From positions 1 through 64,000 of the forward strand of contig JAYJML010000069.1 in the NCBI GenBank assembly GCA_035610835.1: a DNA stretch of 64,000 nucleotides, given 5' to 3'. The notes under the pieces are model-generated. The model saw only the letters and a list, made by a program, of their open reading frames with translations, was not told the origin of the DNA and did no database searches. The translations under genes were made by a program, and so were the position numbers. This document shows, in pieces, positions 47,599 to 58,352 of the stretch (position 1 is its first letter; every line of letters starts with the position of its first letter). The DNA is from Ophiura sarsii. Lineage: Eukaryota; Echinodermata; Ophiuroidea; Amphilepidida; Ophiuridae.

Positions 47599-49047
47599 TA
47601 AAGGAGGGGTCCCGCAAGCACAACATTGTGCATTACATGTTAGAAAAATAACTATCGAGCTCAACTTTTGTAATTATATAGAACAAAACACCACACTTAT
47701 GACAAAAACGAATGATAACCGCCATCTTTCAACATGCAATTTTTAAAATTCCCGGTGTCGATGATGTCACAGTAATACAATGCACATGCGCACATTTGAG
47801 CGCCGATAACCATGACGTCATCGACACCGGGGCTTTCGATCTCCGCGAATTTTAAAAATTGCATGTTGAGAGACGGCAGTTTTTATTAGTTTTTGTGACT
47901 ATAGTATGATGTTTTGTTCTATATAGTTACGCAATTTCGCCTCTATGATTATTTGTCTAAGGCCATATGTTTTGAACTCGCCACCCTTCCCGTTGCATGT
48001 CCAGATTTTTACATTTTACACCATCTGAGATTCGAATTAGCATATCGCAGTAACTACTAGTTCTATCCCATAAAAAGTATATATTTTCTGAACGGTAATC
48101 TCACAAGAAATCGAAATATGCGATTGGAATTTGCATAAGACCTAATGGTAACATGTTGTGATTAAGAATGTTTAAAAAATATCGATTTTTTCATATTTTG
48201 ATTAAAGCTCAATATTGTTTTTATTCCTATCCCAATCATCATTTTACTGCGCATATTAGTTCCTCATGCAATTTATTCATCAGAAAATAATGGTTGGCAA
48301 GGGTAACTTGTTGAAATATACTATATCTGGAAGTAAACGAGCACAAACGTATACATTTCAAATTTATTAGAGTTTACACATATATTTTTTTGGCTATTCA
48401 CCCTATCCTATTTTAAGCGAGATTTCTGAATTTCCCTATTCAAGAGCTTTCCAAAAATGTATAATTTAGCTATAATCGGTTGAATAATGTTGTTGTTATA
48501 GTGATGTATGTAAAACCAATGAATTGGGGCAAGTTCACTTTGTAGCGAATAGGGAGAAAGCCAAGGACAATGCAATCGATTCGTGATTACAACTGTTACG
48601 TAAGAGTTGACACGTTTGTTGAAACAGAAACGTATAGAATATAAAACAATCTATAAAATGAGAGCAAAATCATGTTTGTACCATACAGAAATGAGGAGTT
48701 ATTGTAATTTGAACGTAGAATTGGGAACATTTTCTATATTCCCCATAGAGATGGTACACGACGCCACCGCCACCGCCGCCACCCCTGACTTTCGAAATAT
48801 AATCAATCATATATCAGCCAAACAGTTATAGAAATACCTGATTTATTCACACAGTGTAGCTAGATAAATAAGCTTTCAAATGACACCTAAACCATAGCTC
48901 TACCACATATAGTTGTTGAGTTAATAGAGAGAGATGGATGATTCGTCACCAAAAATGCAACGCCGCCACCCTTTTTGGGTGGTCAGTTCAAAACACATGG
49001 CCCTAACAACTAATGCTCAATGTTGTGCTTTCGGGACCCCTCCTTTA
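47599..49047. mobile_element. TIR element (TAAAGGAGGGGTCCCG ends) with nested palindromic MITE
   Basis: TAAAGGAGGGGTCCCG, one base, then AAGCACAACATTG at the left has an inverted copy at the right end. The inverted match continues with GGCCATATGTTTTGAACT at 47961 and its counterpart at about 48983-49004. On the left arm this continuity is broken by the insert at 47660-47940. No transposase recognised. A (CCACCG)-type stretch lies near 48763. Confidence 0.75.
47660..47940. mobile_element. Palindromic MITE nested in a TIR
   Basis: Arms of about 110 bp are inverted copies: TATAGAACAAAACA and CAACATGCAATTTTTAAAAT, ending at CCGGTGTCGATGA around a short loop (about 47773-47810) that contains CACATGCGCACA. 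It interrupts the left TIR of the 47599-49047 element. Confidence 0.75.
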
Positions 49048-49445
49048 GGGCCCTTTAAAACCCAAATTGTGTTTTGACAGAATGTCCGTCACCCGGAATT
49101 TGTTCCTATTTTACACGCGAGTGTTTATTTTTTGTTGTGACACAATCAGTTGCAAATTAGCTATGTAATCGTTTCGTTGTCATTATTAATCGTCTTCTAA
49201 AATGACATTAAAAATCGATAATTGCTACATCAACTGGTTATTGTATAGCAGCAAAATGATCGAATGACAATCTCAACATTCTTCAATGGGTATTTAAGCG
49301 ATGTGCAACCAAGCGCATGAATCAGTATTCAGCGTGCTATATGTAATAAATAATATTGTATTCATTGGTGTCCACTGGATTGAATAAAAGTTAGGAAACT
49401 ATAAACAGTTTTGGGGAATAAAAAAATAACATGAAGACTACCATG

Positions 49446-49518
49446 AAATATACACGGTCTCGAACCCGGGTCCTATCGCTTCTGTGGCCGGAGTTTATCC
49501 ACTAGACCACACGGAGAC
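49446..49518 (-). tRNA. tRNA-like relic (pseudogene or SINE head), minus strand
   Basis: On the minus strand TGTGGTCTAGTGGATAA matches a pol III A-box region and CCGGGTTCGAGACC the B-box, at tRNA spacing. The T and acceptor stems do not close, so it is tRNA-derived rather than a working gene. From 49519 to 50187 only a 16 nt C run (49990-50005) is notable. Confidence 0.5.
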
Positions 49519-50187
49519 TGTAATCAAGTGAGCGCCACAAAACGAGCCCTAATGTATTAGCAGGCGTGTCAGTTGCCAACGTTGAGTGTATCTATGGTCT
49601 ATTATTGTAGGCGACACGATTTTGTTTTCACGTGGAAAGAGGATGTCATCTCGTGCAATTCATTTGACAACATGTCAGCCTTATACGTAAACAAAATTGT
49701 TTTCGGTAGGCCGCGCGCATTTCGTTTTGGCGACGTAAATTAATACCGCATTTCAGTTTTGTATTCCCATTTTTTTAAATATAAAACCTCAAAAGCGATT
49801 TAAATACAAATTACTGTAAAAAAAGATTAACATTTTGCACAAACAATTGAATCTGTTTGCTCTGGGAAGCCCAGTTATTATGACATGGGGCACAGTAGAA
49901 TACTGGCTGTGATTATTTGTGTCTTCAGGGTTCGCGGCGTATGGTAAATTGCAAAAATTGCCTTTAGAAAGTTATCCCACCGCACTTCTCCCCCCCCCCC
50001 CCCCCTAAAAAAAACCCCGCATATCGCATCTTGGTTTTCAGACCACCTACCGGAAACAAACTTGCTTTGTTTTTTTGCCTTATAGGCCTAACAGTGCCAA
50101 CAATAAGGCATTTAAATTAGGTTCAACGCAATGTGCCTATGGTGATTTTTACCAAGGGGGTGCTTAACAGTGATCTAAGCTATATGA

Positions 50188-50684
50188 AAGCGTGAGCTGA
50201 TACATGGAAAGTAACCTTTGAGCCTACCAAGTGCAAGACCATGGTAATCTATAGGAAGAGAACCCTATCCCAACTTGAACTTTGGTGACTGCAAGCTACC
50301 ATCTGCAGACAAACTGGAAATCCTGGGTGTAACCATTGATAGCAAGCTGACTTGGTCCAAACATATCTCGGCTGTCTCAACCAGGGCTGGTCAGAAGCTC
50401 GGCGCTCTTCGCAAGGTAGCAAACAAATTGACGGCATTGGGCAGATCTACTGTGTACGAATCACAAGTCCGTAGCGTAATGGAGTATGCTTAACTAGGAT
50501 GGTCTAGCGCTTCACCTACTATCCTAAGCCAGCTTGACAACATCCAAAGGAAGGCACTCAAGATCATTGGAGCTCATGACGCTACTGGTCTATCGCATCT
50601 CAGCATCGCAAGCTTACTTCACAGGCGACGGGTAGCAGCAGCCACGGTCTTAATTGTACAAACTGCACGCCAACCACTGCCCAC
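50188..50684 (+). pseudogene. LINE A, 5' piece (post-RT region), interrupted by LINE B
   Basis: Frames read DTWKVTFEPTKCKTMVIYRK, then (shifted) LEILGVTIDSKLTWSKHIS, LGALRKVANKLTALGR, VYESQVRSVMEYA, stop, LGWSSASPTIL, QRKALKIIGAHDATGLSHL and RRRVAAAT, ending at QPLPT. This is the region following RT in jockey/CR1-like LINEs. The frame continues exactly at 52057 (PYVHRRATRSS), showing that LINE B at 50685-52051 inserted here, with CCCAC at both junctions. Confidence 0.8.
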
Positions 50685-52051
50685 AAGATTTAGCAGCATT
50701 GTTTTATGTGCATTAGACAAAGGTGATATTTGTGCCCTTATTTTGTTAGATTTATCGGCAGCATTTGATACTGTTGATCAACAAATTCTTTTGAAAAGGC
50801 TGCATGATTACATGTATATTGGCTTGAGTGGAACTGCATTATCTTGGGCAAAATCTTACCTCAGCAATCGATCTCAACGCGTTATTATTGGCAACCCAAT
50901 GTCGGAGCCAGTCTCACTGAGATTTGGCCTACCGCAAGGATCGGTGCTGGGGCCACAATGGTTCACCATATATACATATCCCATTGGTGATATAGTCAGG
51001 AAGCACAATCTTCACTTTCATCTTTACGCTGACGACACCCAAATATATTTTGCTTTTCAACCTCTGGACTACTCTCCAAGTATTTCACGCATCGAAAAAT
51101 GCATCCAGGAGATCAGACTGTGGATGCGTGAAAACTTTCTTAAACTCAACGACAGCAAAACAGAGTTTCTCATCATCGGCTCAAAACACCGTAAATCCAA
51201 GACTGTCATCAATAATATTGTCATCGGGAACTCACAAGTTGTACCATCTAGTGATGCACGTAATTTAGGTGTCATCTTTGACTCGGACATGTCTCAAAAA
51301 TCACAAATCTCTTCAACCATCAAGGCTGCTTATTGTCAAATCCGTAATATTGGTAAGATTCGTAAATACCTCACCAAAGAAGCAACTCAACTCATCGTTC
51401 ACTCACTTGTAACATCTCGCTTGGACATGTGTAATTCACTTCTTTATGGATTACCTGGTAATCAACTTCAACGTCTACAACGTGCCCAAAATACAGCCGC
51501 ACGTCTCATAACTCTCACCAAGAGACGCTCTCACATCACCCCTGTACTCATTGACTTGCACTGGTTACCAATAAAACAACGCATTGACTACAAGATTCTT
51601 GTTATTGTTTTCAAATCACTCCATGGATTAGCACCATCATATTTAGCGGACCTTCTTCACGATTACGCACCTAATCGCACAGGACTACGTTCCACAAATC
51701 GTCAATTCATCTGTGAATCTAATTCGAATAACTCTTTCGGTGATCGTGCATTTGCAACATGTGCTCCAATACTGTGTAACCATCTTCCCATAGATGTCAT
51801 GAACTGCTGTAGCTTATCATCGTTTAAGACCGCTCTAAAAACTCACTTGTTCAAAGTTGCTTTTGCCAATGACTTGTAATGTTGTAAATCACATTCATGT
51901 GTGTTGTATACATGTAGTAGTATATCATTATGTTTCTGCATTTGTATTGCTTTTTATCATGTTCTCTGTTGTCTGTAGCGCAGTGAGCGGCTTTGTTTGT
52001 CGGGTACTTGCGCTTTATAAGTTTCCATTATTATTATTATTATTATTGCTC
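50685..52051 (+). mobile_element. LINE B, 5'-truncated CR1/L2-like retrotransposon
   Basis: A long frame, open from the 5' junction and ending at 51879, encodes the RT palm onward: LILLDLSAAFDTVDQQILL, GLPQGSVLGPQWFTIY, catalytic FHLYADDTQIYF, LNDSKTEFLIIG, DARNLGVIFDSDM, then LVTSRLDMCNSLLYGLP, RLQRAQNTAARLI, PVLIDLHWLPIKQRIDYKI and a C-terminal LKTHLFKVAF. The 5' part (endonuclease and first RT motifs) is missing. The 3' UTR ends in (ATT)n at about 52027-52047. The long intact frame indicates a young insertion relative to LINE A. Confidence 0.9.
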
Positions 52052-52056
52052 CCCAC

Positions 52057-52276
52057 ACCATATGTTCATCGTCGTGCTACGCGTTCAAGTGTTGCAATGC
52101 CAGATCATGCCCTTTCACTGCCGCATGCCAGAACTTGCTGCTTAGACAGAAGCTTCATCCATACAGCTGTTCCACTGTGGAACAGTCTTCCAGTCAATGT
52201 TGTTGGCTATATAAGCTCTCTCGATGTATCAATGACCTCCAGATATTATTTTTCTTCTCTTATTTATCCAAAATGA
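52057..52276 (+). pseudogene. LINE A, 3' piece
   Basis: In-frame continuation of LINE A after the LINE B insert: PYVHRRATRSSVAMPDHALS, RSFIHTAVPLWNSLPVNVVG and a stop at 52274-52276. The PLWNSLP motif is typical of the C terminus of jockey/CR1-like ORF2 proteins. Confidence 0.8.
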
Positions 52277-52405
52277 CCCCTTAGTTTTGGGAATCGCGGA
52301 CATAAAGCTTTAAAAAACACCCCTAATTTGGGGAAATCGCGGACATAACTTTAAAAAACACCCCTTTTGGGGGAAATCGAGGACATAAATGTCAGAAAAC
52401 CCTTC
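52277..52405. repeat. ~41 bp tandem repeat, three copies
   Basis: Units of CCCC(T/C)-(T/A)-rich, GGGAAATCG(C/A)GGACATAA and TTTAAAAAACAC follow the LINE A stop codon and may be its 3' UTR tandem tail. Confidence 0.75.
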
Positions 52406-52688
52406 CGTGATTTTTGGAACAATCATGCGTACCCAAAGTCAATGTTGACTGAAACCACCGGGAAACGGTTAAAATGATCCGTAATTTGATTTTTTTTTCT
52501 TCTCTTTTAACCTCATAGAGGTAGTGTAGTCTTTATTTTCATCTCAACAAGTGTTAACTTATAATATACCGTTAAATAATAATACACATGTGTAAATATA
52601 GATATCGTACTTTATGAGACATTCTTTTATAATATTATTGGTACAATGTGATAACTTGATTTAACACATTTCAAGAATAAAGTATCAT

Positions 52689-55600
52689 TTATTTTATATT
52701 CCAGTATATTTTGCAATGTTCTAAATCTTTCTGTTCTATTTTTACCTTTCTTTTCGAGACTGCAATAATTTCGTCAATCTTCTTAATTTCCAACATGAAC
52801 AGAATTGAAATAGGTGTTGTTTTATTTGTATCATAATAAATTATTCTTGATTTATATACGGCATAAGATGCTAGTTCAATTAACATATTTGTAAAATTAA
52901 AATTAGAATTACGGATGTTCCAACCGCATATGATTTTTTCCAAAGATATCTCAAAATCGTATTCCTTCATCAAGAATTGTATATATTTGGAAAATTTAAT
53001 CCAGAAATGTTTGTTATAATTGCATTTTACAAAAAAGTGGTCATAATTATCTAAACAATTACATACATTACATTTGTCTGAGACACTTAGTTGCCATTTA
53101 CATAAATTCCTTTTACAGCAAATAAGATTGTTCATGAGATTATATTGAAAATGGCCTATCTTGTTAACTATTCTGTTTCTAATTTTGAAAGAGAATATTT
53201 TACTCCAATCATTACTATTGATTTTTTGTTTTTCCCAATACTGTATACAAGAGGCATCTTCTGAGTGAGTATTTAACATTTTATATATATCTTTGGTCTG
53301 TAAAATACTAATGTGTTTGACCTTATTCCTAACATTAAAAAATGTACGACTTTGTTTCTTGTGTGAACACAAATTGTTCTGTTTTACTTCGTGTTTCCAT
53401 TTTTTTGGAATTGCAGACACAAGCATGTGCAGCTTGAATATATTTGTTGGACATTTAACTTTTCTTGACAGTTCCGTCAAGTTAATAAACCTGTTTTCAG
53501 TTACAATATCATGAACATGTATAATACCAGCATTTATCCACTTTGTATAATACAGCATTTGGCCCTTATACCTAACATTGTTATTTCCCCATATAATATC
53601 ATTCTTATGAAACGCACCGTCTTCATCTTTTTTTTCCTGCAGAACATACCAAGCTTTCAGAACGTCTTTATAAAATGGTGGAGGATTTTTTTAAAATACT
53701 TTGTTTACATCTTTACCTTTACAGTTAAGTTTGAGTAACAAGGATAGACCACCAATTGGCTCTAGTAGATATTTCACAATCTTATTCCAAATTCCAGTAT
53801 TATTTATATCTAACATTCGTGATACCCATTTGATTCTTAGAGCATTTATCTGACATTCAATATCAGTCATTTGTAGACCTCCATTATCCATGCATTGTGT
53901 TGTGGTGCGTCGCTTTACTTTTTCTTTACCGGACCCCCATAAAAATGTATACAGAATTGTATTTACTTCTTTAATAACGTAATCAGGTACTATGATACAC
54001 GATGCATTGTACAGTATCTGTGAGATGCCAATTGTTTTTATAATACTGATCTTTCCATAATATGTTAGTTTTCTCGCTTTCCAGCGGCTTAAAGTCTTTT
54101 CCAATTTTACAATATTTGGTTTCCAATTTAAATCTTCAACTTGTTTTTTATCTTTTCCAAAGTGTATTCCTAAACTTTTCACAGGATCATTCGACCACTT
54201 TATCAATACCTTTTGGTTCAAACTTGGCTTGTTTGGTCCCAACCATAAACCTTCTGTTTTATTATTGTTAACAGTTATCCCATATACCTCACTAAATTTA
54301 TATATTGTGTCGAATACATTAACAACTGAAGTTTCATCTTCTACCATCACAGTTGTATCGTCAGCCATTTGAACAATTTTTACTTCTAAATCATTTCCCA
54401 CTTTAATACCTTTTACACTCTGATTTTGCTTGATATTTACAGATAACATTTCTGTTGCTAAAATGAACAGCAGAGCTGAAAAGGACAACCTTGTCTTATT
54501 CCTCTTTGAACTTGAAACGATTCTGAAAGCCAGCCATTAACTAAAACACTGCTATTAATCTTTGTATATAAAGTTGATATCCATTTTTTGAATTGTATCC
54601 CGAAACCCATTTTCGATAAGCATTTATCTAAAAATGGAATTTCAAGCGTATCAAAAGCCTTTTTAAAATCAATAAACAGAATAGCTCCATTTTGTTTATT
54701 TTGTGTACAATAATCTATAACATCTTCAATTAGACGTACGTTTTGTCCTATAAAGCGCCCTTTTATATACCCAGTCTGTTCTGCACTTATTAGTTTGCCA
54801 ATAACTTGTTGCAATCTGGCTGCTAGAGCCGCAGTACAAATCTTGTAGTCGTAATTTAAAAGCGAAATTGGACGCCAATTATCTAGATTGGTTCTGTCTC
54901 CTTTTTTATACAGAAGTGTGATTATGCCACGTTTTTGTGTGAATGATAGTTCTGTTTTTACAAATCCTTCATTGATAGAATTAATCAATAGGTCTTTAAT
55001 ATCATCCCAAAATGCCTTATAAAAATCAGCTGTAAGACCATCGGAACCGGGAGCTTTGTTATTCTTGAGTTGTTTAACAACATTTTCACACTCATCGATT
55101 GTCAATTGAGGACCCTAGATCTAAAAGGGGGTTACGTCACAATCTTGTGAAATTGTAGTTAGTATCAGTTTTCTGCTACAAGGAGGATCTCTGCACCCTC
55201 CGTTCAAATCTTACAGTTAAGTCATGCGGGAAAGCTGTGTAAGAGTCCATGGGAGGTACAACCTGAGTGGGTCAAGTCCACACATGGACACAATGAAACC
55301 CAGTTTTTGCCATTTTTCTCAATGTGACTTAACCCCCTTTTAGATCTAGGGTCCTCAATTCACCTTCACACGTTAGAGCTTCTTCTTCGGTTAAGCACCT
55401 CACTTCATGATTGCTGAAGTACTCGTGCATATCATTGATATCGATATCTTTTGAAGCGTACAAGTTAGAATAGTATTGTACCGTTTCCTTTAGAATATCA
55501 CTAGTGCTATTTACAGTTTTGCCATTTTGTTTTCCGATATGCATTTCTTGACACTGTTACTTTTTTCCAGGCCCATAAAATATTTTGTATTCTTTTCTCC

Positions 55601-56707
55601 TTCTTCATACCATTTGACTCTTGAACGTATTATTGCACCTCTAGTTTTTTGTGTGTAATACTTTTCAAGTTTGTCTTTACATTCAATATAATGTTTTTGA
55701 TTTTTTTTTGGATCTACATTCCAATCTTCTTCACCCTGCAGTACTTCAGACTCTAAATTGGCTATCTTTTCATTTTGTGTTTTCACTTTTTGTTTACAAT
55801 AATTAACAGTGAAATCACGTATATTAATTTTACATAACTCCCATGTCAATTGGCCCGAAAAGTTGTATTTACTACTTTCTACCTTAGCATCATAAATAAC
55901 TTTTTTAATGTTATTCTTGTAAACTTGATCTTGAACAAGGGAGGAGTTGAACTTCCAATAGCCAGCACCAGTTTTTTGCTTTACCAAATAGATCATTTTT
56001 AAAGAAACTGCATTATGGTCACTTTTTATCGCAGGTCTTATATCTACAGATTGTACATAATTATTCAAAACATCACTTATTAACCAATAGTCTAATCTAG
56101 ATGCTATATTTAGGGAAAGTTGTCGCCATGTATATTGTCTTATGTGAGGGTGTTTCTTCCTCCAGATATCTATAAGACTGAATTTTCTTATCAATTTGTC
56201 TAGCTGTTTACATTTTTTTGTAACAGCCTTTGACATTTAAAGTATCATATGCATGGTTTTGAACACAATTGAAATCACCACCTATGATTATATTATATTT
56301 TGCATTTTTATGGATCCACTTTTGAGTCTTTCTGTAAAAGGGATTCTTTAGAGCTTCAACTGTGGGTGCATATATATTTACAATAGAATATTTGTTTTCT
56401 CCGATTTGCACATTTACCAGAATTCTTCTACCATCAATTGTTGAGTGATGATTTCGATATTGATATTAGTTCCTTTTTTGAATAGAATTGAGACTCCTCT
56501 GCTATGTAGTGAACCAAAAGAACTTAAAATAGAACCATTCCATGTTTTTTTAATATACATTTCAATTTTTTCATCTAAATATGTTTCTTGTAAAAGTACA
56601 ATATCAGCATGTTGATTATTTAACCATTTAAAAATACTCTGTCTTTTTTCTTTATTGCGTATTCCTCTCACATTGAGGGTTATTACGTGGATACATCTAT
56701 GAGACAT
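52689..56707 (-). pseudogene. L1/Tx1-like ORF2 (endonuclease plus RT), frameshifted
   Basis: Collinear minus-strand frames give the APE endonuclease (ITLNVRGIRNKEKRQ, DIVLLQETYLD, SIVNIYAPT, IIGGDFNCV, SRLDYWL, SDHNAV). RT follows: NNKAPGSDGLT, NWRPISLLN, GYIKGRFIGQNVRL, ILFIDFKKAFD, QRGIRQGCP, and catalytic QMADDTTVMVEDE, with Met in place of the usual Tyr/Phe before ADD. The C terminus has CNVCNCLDNYDHFFVKC (C-x2-C-x7-H-x4-C). Frame breaks lie near 56413, 56215, 55540, 54475 and between 53690 and 53558. The MITE at 55108-55356 interrupts the frame just before the RT domain. Translation begins about 30 bp after the ORF1 stop. Confidence 0.9.
55108..55356. mobile_element. 249 bp MITE inside ORF2, AATT flanks
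   Basis: A 33 bp TIR beginning GAGGACCCTAGATCTAAAAG is inverted at the other end with one mismatch. AATT flanks both sides (55104-55107 and 55357-55360). Reading across the insert with AATT counted once gives CEGELTIDECENVV in frame, so excision would restore ORF2 locally. Confidence 0.9.
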
Positions 56708-56736
56708 TTTATATTATTTACATAGTCAGTTGTTTT

Positions 56737-57936
56737 TTACCTTCTTCTTCCTTTCGGAGAATATCTGCATTTCCTCCTTCTTCTGCTACCAGTTTTTTGT
56801 TTCCTTTTTCTACCATCATTTGGGGATGGTGTCTGAGCACTCATGCTTGAAAAGTTCATGTGGCCGTGTTCTTGGTCATCATGTTCTAGTTCAGCAGTTG
56901 CTGTGCCATCATGGTCACTGTTACTTGAAGATGAGTAGTTCTCTTCTTCAGTGTCTTTATTCTCGGTTTGTGCAGGAACAGGTTTTTTACCCCTTGTTTG
57001 TTCCACTCGCGGATCACTGGTAATTACGAGTTTACCTGCAGTTAGTTTTAGGATACCACTTTGCTTGGGTTCCTCTGTAGGTGTCACTGTAGGTGTCACT
57101 GTAGGTGTCACTGTAGGTGTCGCTGTAGGTGTCACTGTAGGTGTGACGTTGCTAGGTGCGGTTGGTTCTGTGATTTGCGCCTCCTTTGGTGGATTTGTTT
57201 TTCTTGGGCAGTCCCAGTCACTGTGTCCTTTTGCTCGGCATGTGTTACAGTAAGGATTTTTGCCTCTACATTCTCCTGTACGGTGACCTTCCTTGCAGAG
57301 TTGGCATTTCTCTTCATTTCTGCATGTGGCTGAATAATGTCCTTTCTCGTAACAGTTACCGTACGTCACATCTTTCATTTGTGGTTGCCCTTGGTGGTAT
57401 AACTTAGCTTTAAAGTCATTTACTGCCACATATCTTGGAAGGGGTTCTTTTGGCATTTTGATCTCGATGCGTCTGTTTCCTGTTAGACAGTTCACTAATT
57501 GGCCATTCACTCTGAGCTTTTCTTTAATACAGTCTCCAAGTATCTCAGCTCCAAGGCTACGAACCTTGTTCATAATCTCTGAGTCGTGGACTGATAGCGG
57601 GACTTCACAAACTCGCACCATGATGGAGTTTGTGGAAGTATGTAAGAAGGGATTGTGTTCGTACAAGGTAACATTTTTTCCCCTGATATCAAGGCCTACG
57701 GCCAGAAGCTTGCATCTTGATCGCTGATCATTGATATAGAGACGCCATAAGCCACCGATACGTTGGACTCCCTCTATGTATTCTGAGCGTATCATTTTAC
57801 TTAATTGGACGTATATTTCCTCATTCTGAACGTAGTCACCTTTGTCTGAATAGTTCACGACGTCTCTGTTTTTTAGAAATACTACTGGTAGTACACCCCG
57901 TTGTTGTTGGGAGTGTGCAGGCTGTGTATCGGGCAT
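56737..57936 (-). CDS. L1/Tx1-like ORF1 (gag-like nucleic-acid-binding protein), intact frame
   Basis: A 399-residue uninterrupted ORF. Residues ~14-180 look like one or two RRM-like folds (VVFLKNRDVV, GLWRLYIND, SIMVRVCEVPLSVHDSEI). Three zinc-knuckle positions follow at 192-205, 211-223 and 230-243. The third is canonical (CNTCRAKGHSDWDC). The second, CQLCKEGHRTGEC, is one residue short between C and H. The first has Tyr in place of its first Cys (YGNCYEKGHYSATC). Residues ~264-287 are a Thr-Pro-Thr-Val repeat encoded by a 12 bp minisatellite. The C terminus is acidic, then strongly basic (GSRRRRKCRYSPKGRRR). In the family, ORF1 coats the element RNA. The start ATG is the first in a long 5' leader. 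Confidence 0.88.
   Translation of the reverse strand: MPDTQPAHSQQQRGVLPVVFLKNRDVVNYSDKGDYVQNEEIYVQLSKMIRSEYIEGVQRIGGLWRLYINDQRSRCKLLAVGLDIRGKNVTLYEHNPFLHTSTNSIMVRVCEVPLSVHDSEIMNKVRSLGAEILGDCIKEKLRVNGQLVNCLTGNRRIEIKMPKEPLPRYVAVNDFKAKLYHQGQPQMKDVTYGNCYEKGHYSATCRNEEKCQLCKEGHRTGECRGKNPYCNTCRAKGHSDWDCPRKTNPPKEAQITEPTAPSNVTPTVTPTATPTVTPTVTPTVTPTEEPKQSGILKLTAGKLVITSDPRVEQTRGKKPVPAQTENKDTEEENYSSSSNSDHDGTATAELEHDDQEHGHMNFSSMSAQTPSPNDGRKRKQKTGSRRRRKCRYSPKGRRR
57074..57145 (-). repeat. 12 bp minisatellite in ORF1 (TPTV repeat)
   Basis: Six copies of TGTAGGTGTCAC (plus strand) with one GTCGC variant. In-frame on the minus strand, giving Thr-Pro-Thr-Val/Ala repeats. Confidence 0.92.
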
Positions 57937-58352
57937 TGTCGTCTGTGCAGGTAAGTAACTTGGTTCGGATCAGCGCTCGGGTGTGTGCAAGTATAGTAAA
58001 TGCAGTCACTGTTCACTGGTCCGTGTTCACTCTACACGAGGGTCAATACAATCACGTTTAGTCAGTGATACAATGCAATAGGTGTACACGGTTCGTGTGT
58101 ACAGTATATTACGTACTGGTGTTTTTTAAAGTTTTGATTTTGATAGAGTTTACCTCAAATATTGTCGAAATAGGCACTATTTCAACCAAGATATAATCTC
58201 CGGAGCCTCTCCTGTACTTGTTACTGATGGTTCGTGAACACGTTTTGGTAAAGTTCCGTTGAAATAGGCGGGTTTTGTAATGTTTTGTCGGAACCGATGT
58301 CTACGCGACGTATCACACAGGCAGCAGCAATTATCGATCCGTAATTTGATTT

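Larger units (their letters stand above)
52493..58335 (-). mobile_element. L1/Tx1-like non-LTR retrotransposon, near full length, 17 bp TSD
   Basis: The element is bounded by a perfect 17 bp direct repeat GATCCGTAATTTGATTT (52476-52492 and 58336-58352). It reads on the minus strand: 5' UTR (58335-57937), ORF1 (57936-56737), ORF2 (56707-52689, broken), 3' UTR, then a short A-rich tail seen as T run at the left junction. Endonuclease, RT and ORF1 zinc-knuckle features all fit the L1/Tx1 group. ORF2 has frameshifts and a 249 bp MITE, so this copy is inactive, but its full length and perfect target duplication imply a fairly recent insertion. Confidence 0.92.

Noticed and set aside
57061..57333. 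Plus-strand Cys/Arg-rich frame (CHCRCHCRCHCR...) over the L1 ORF1
   Set aside because: Antisense shadow of the zinc knuckles and 12 bp minisatellite in ORF1.
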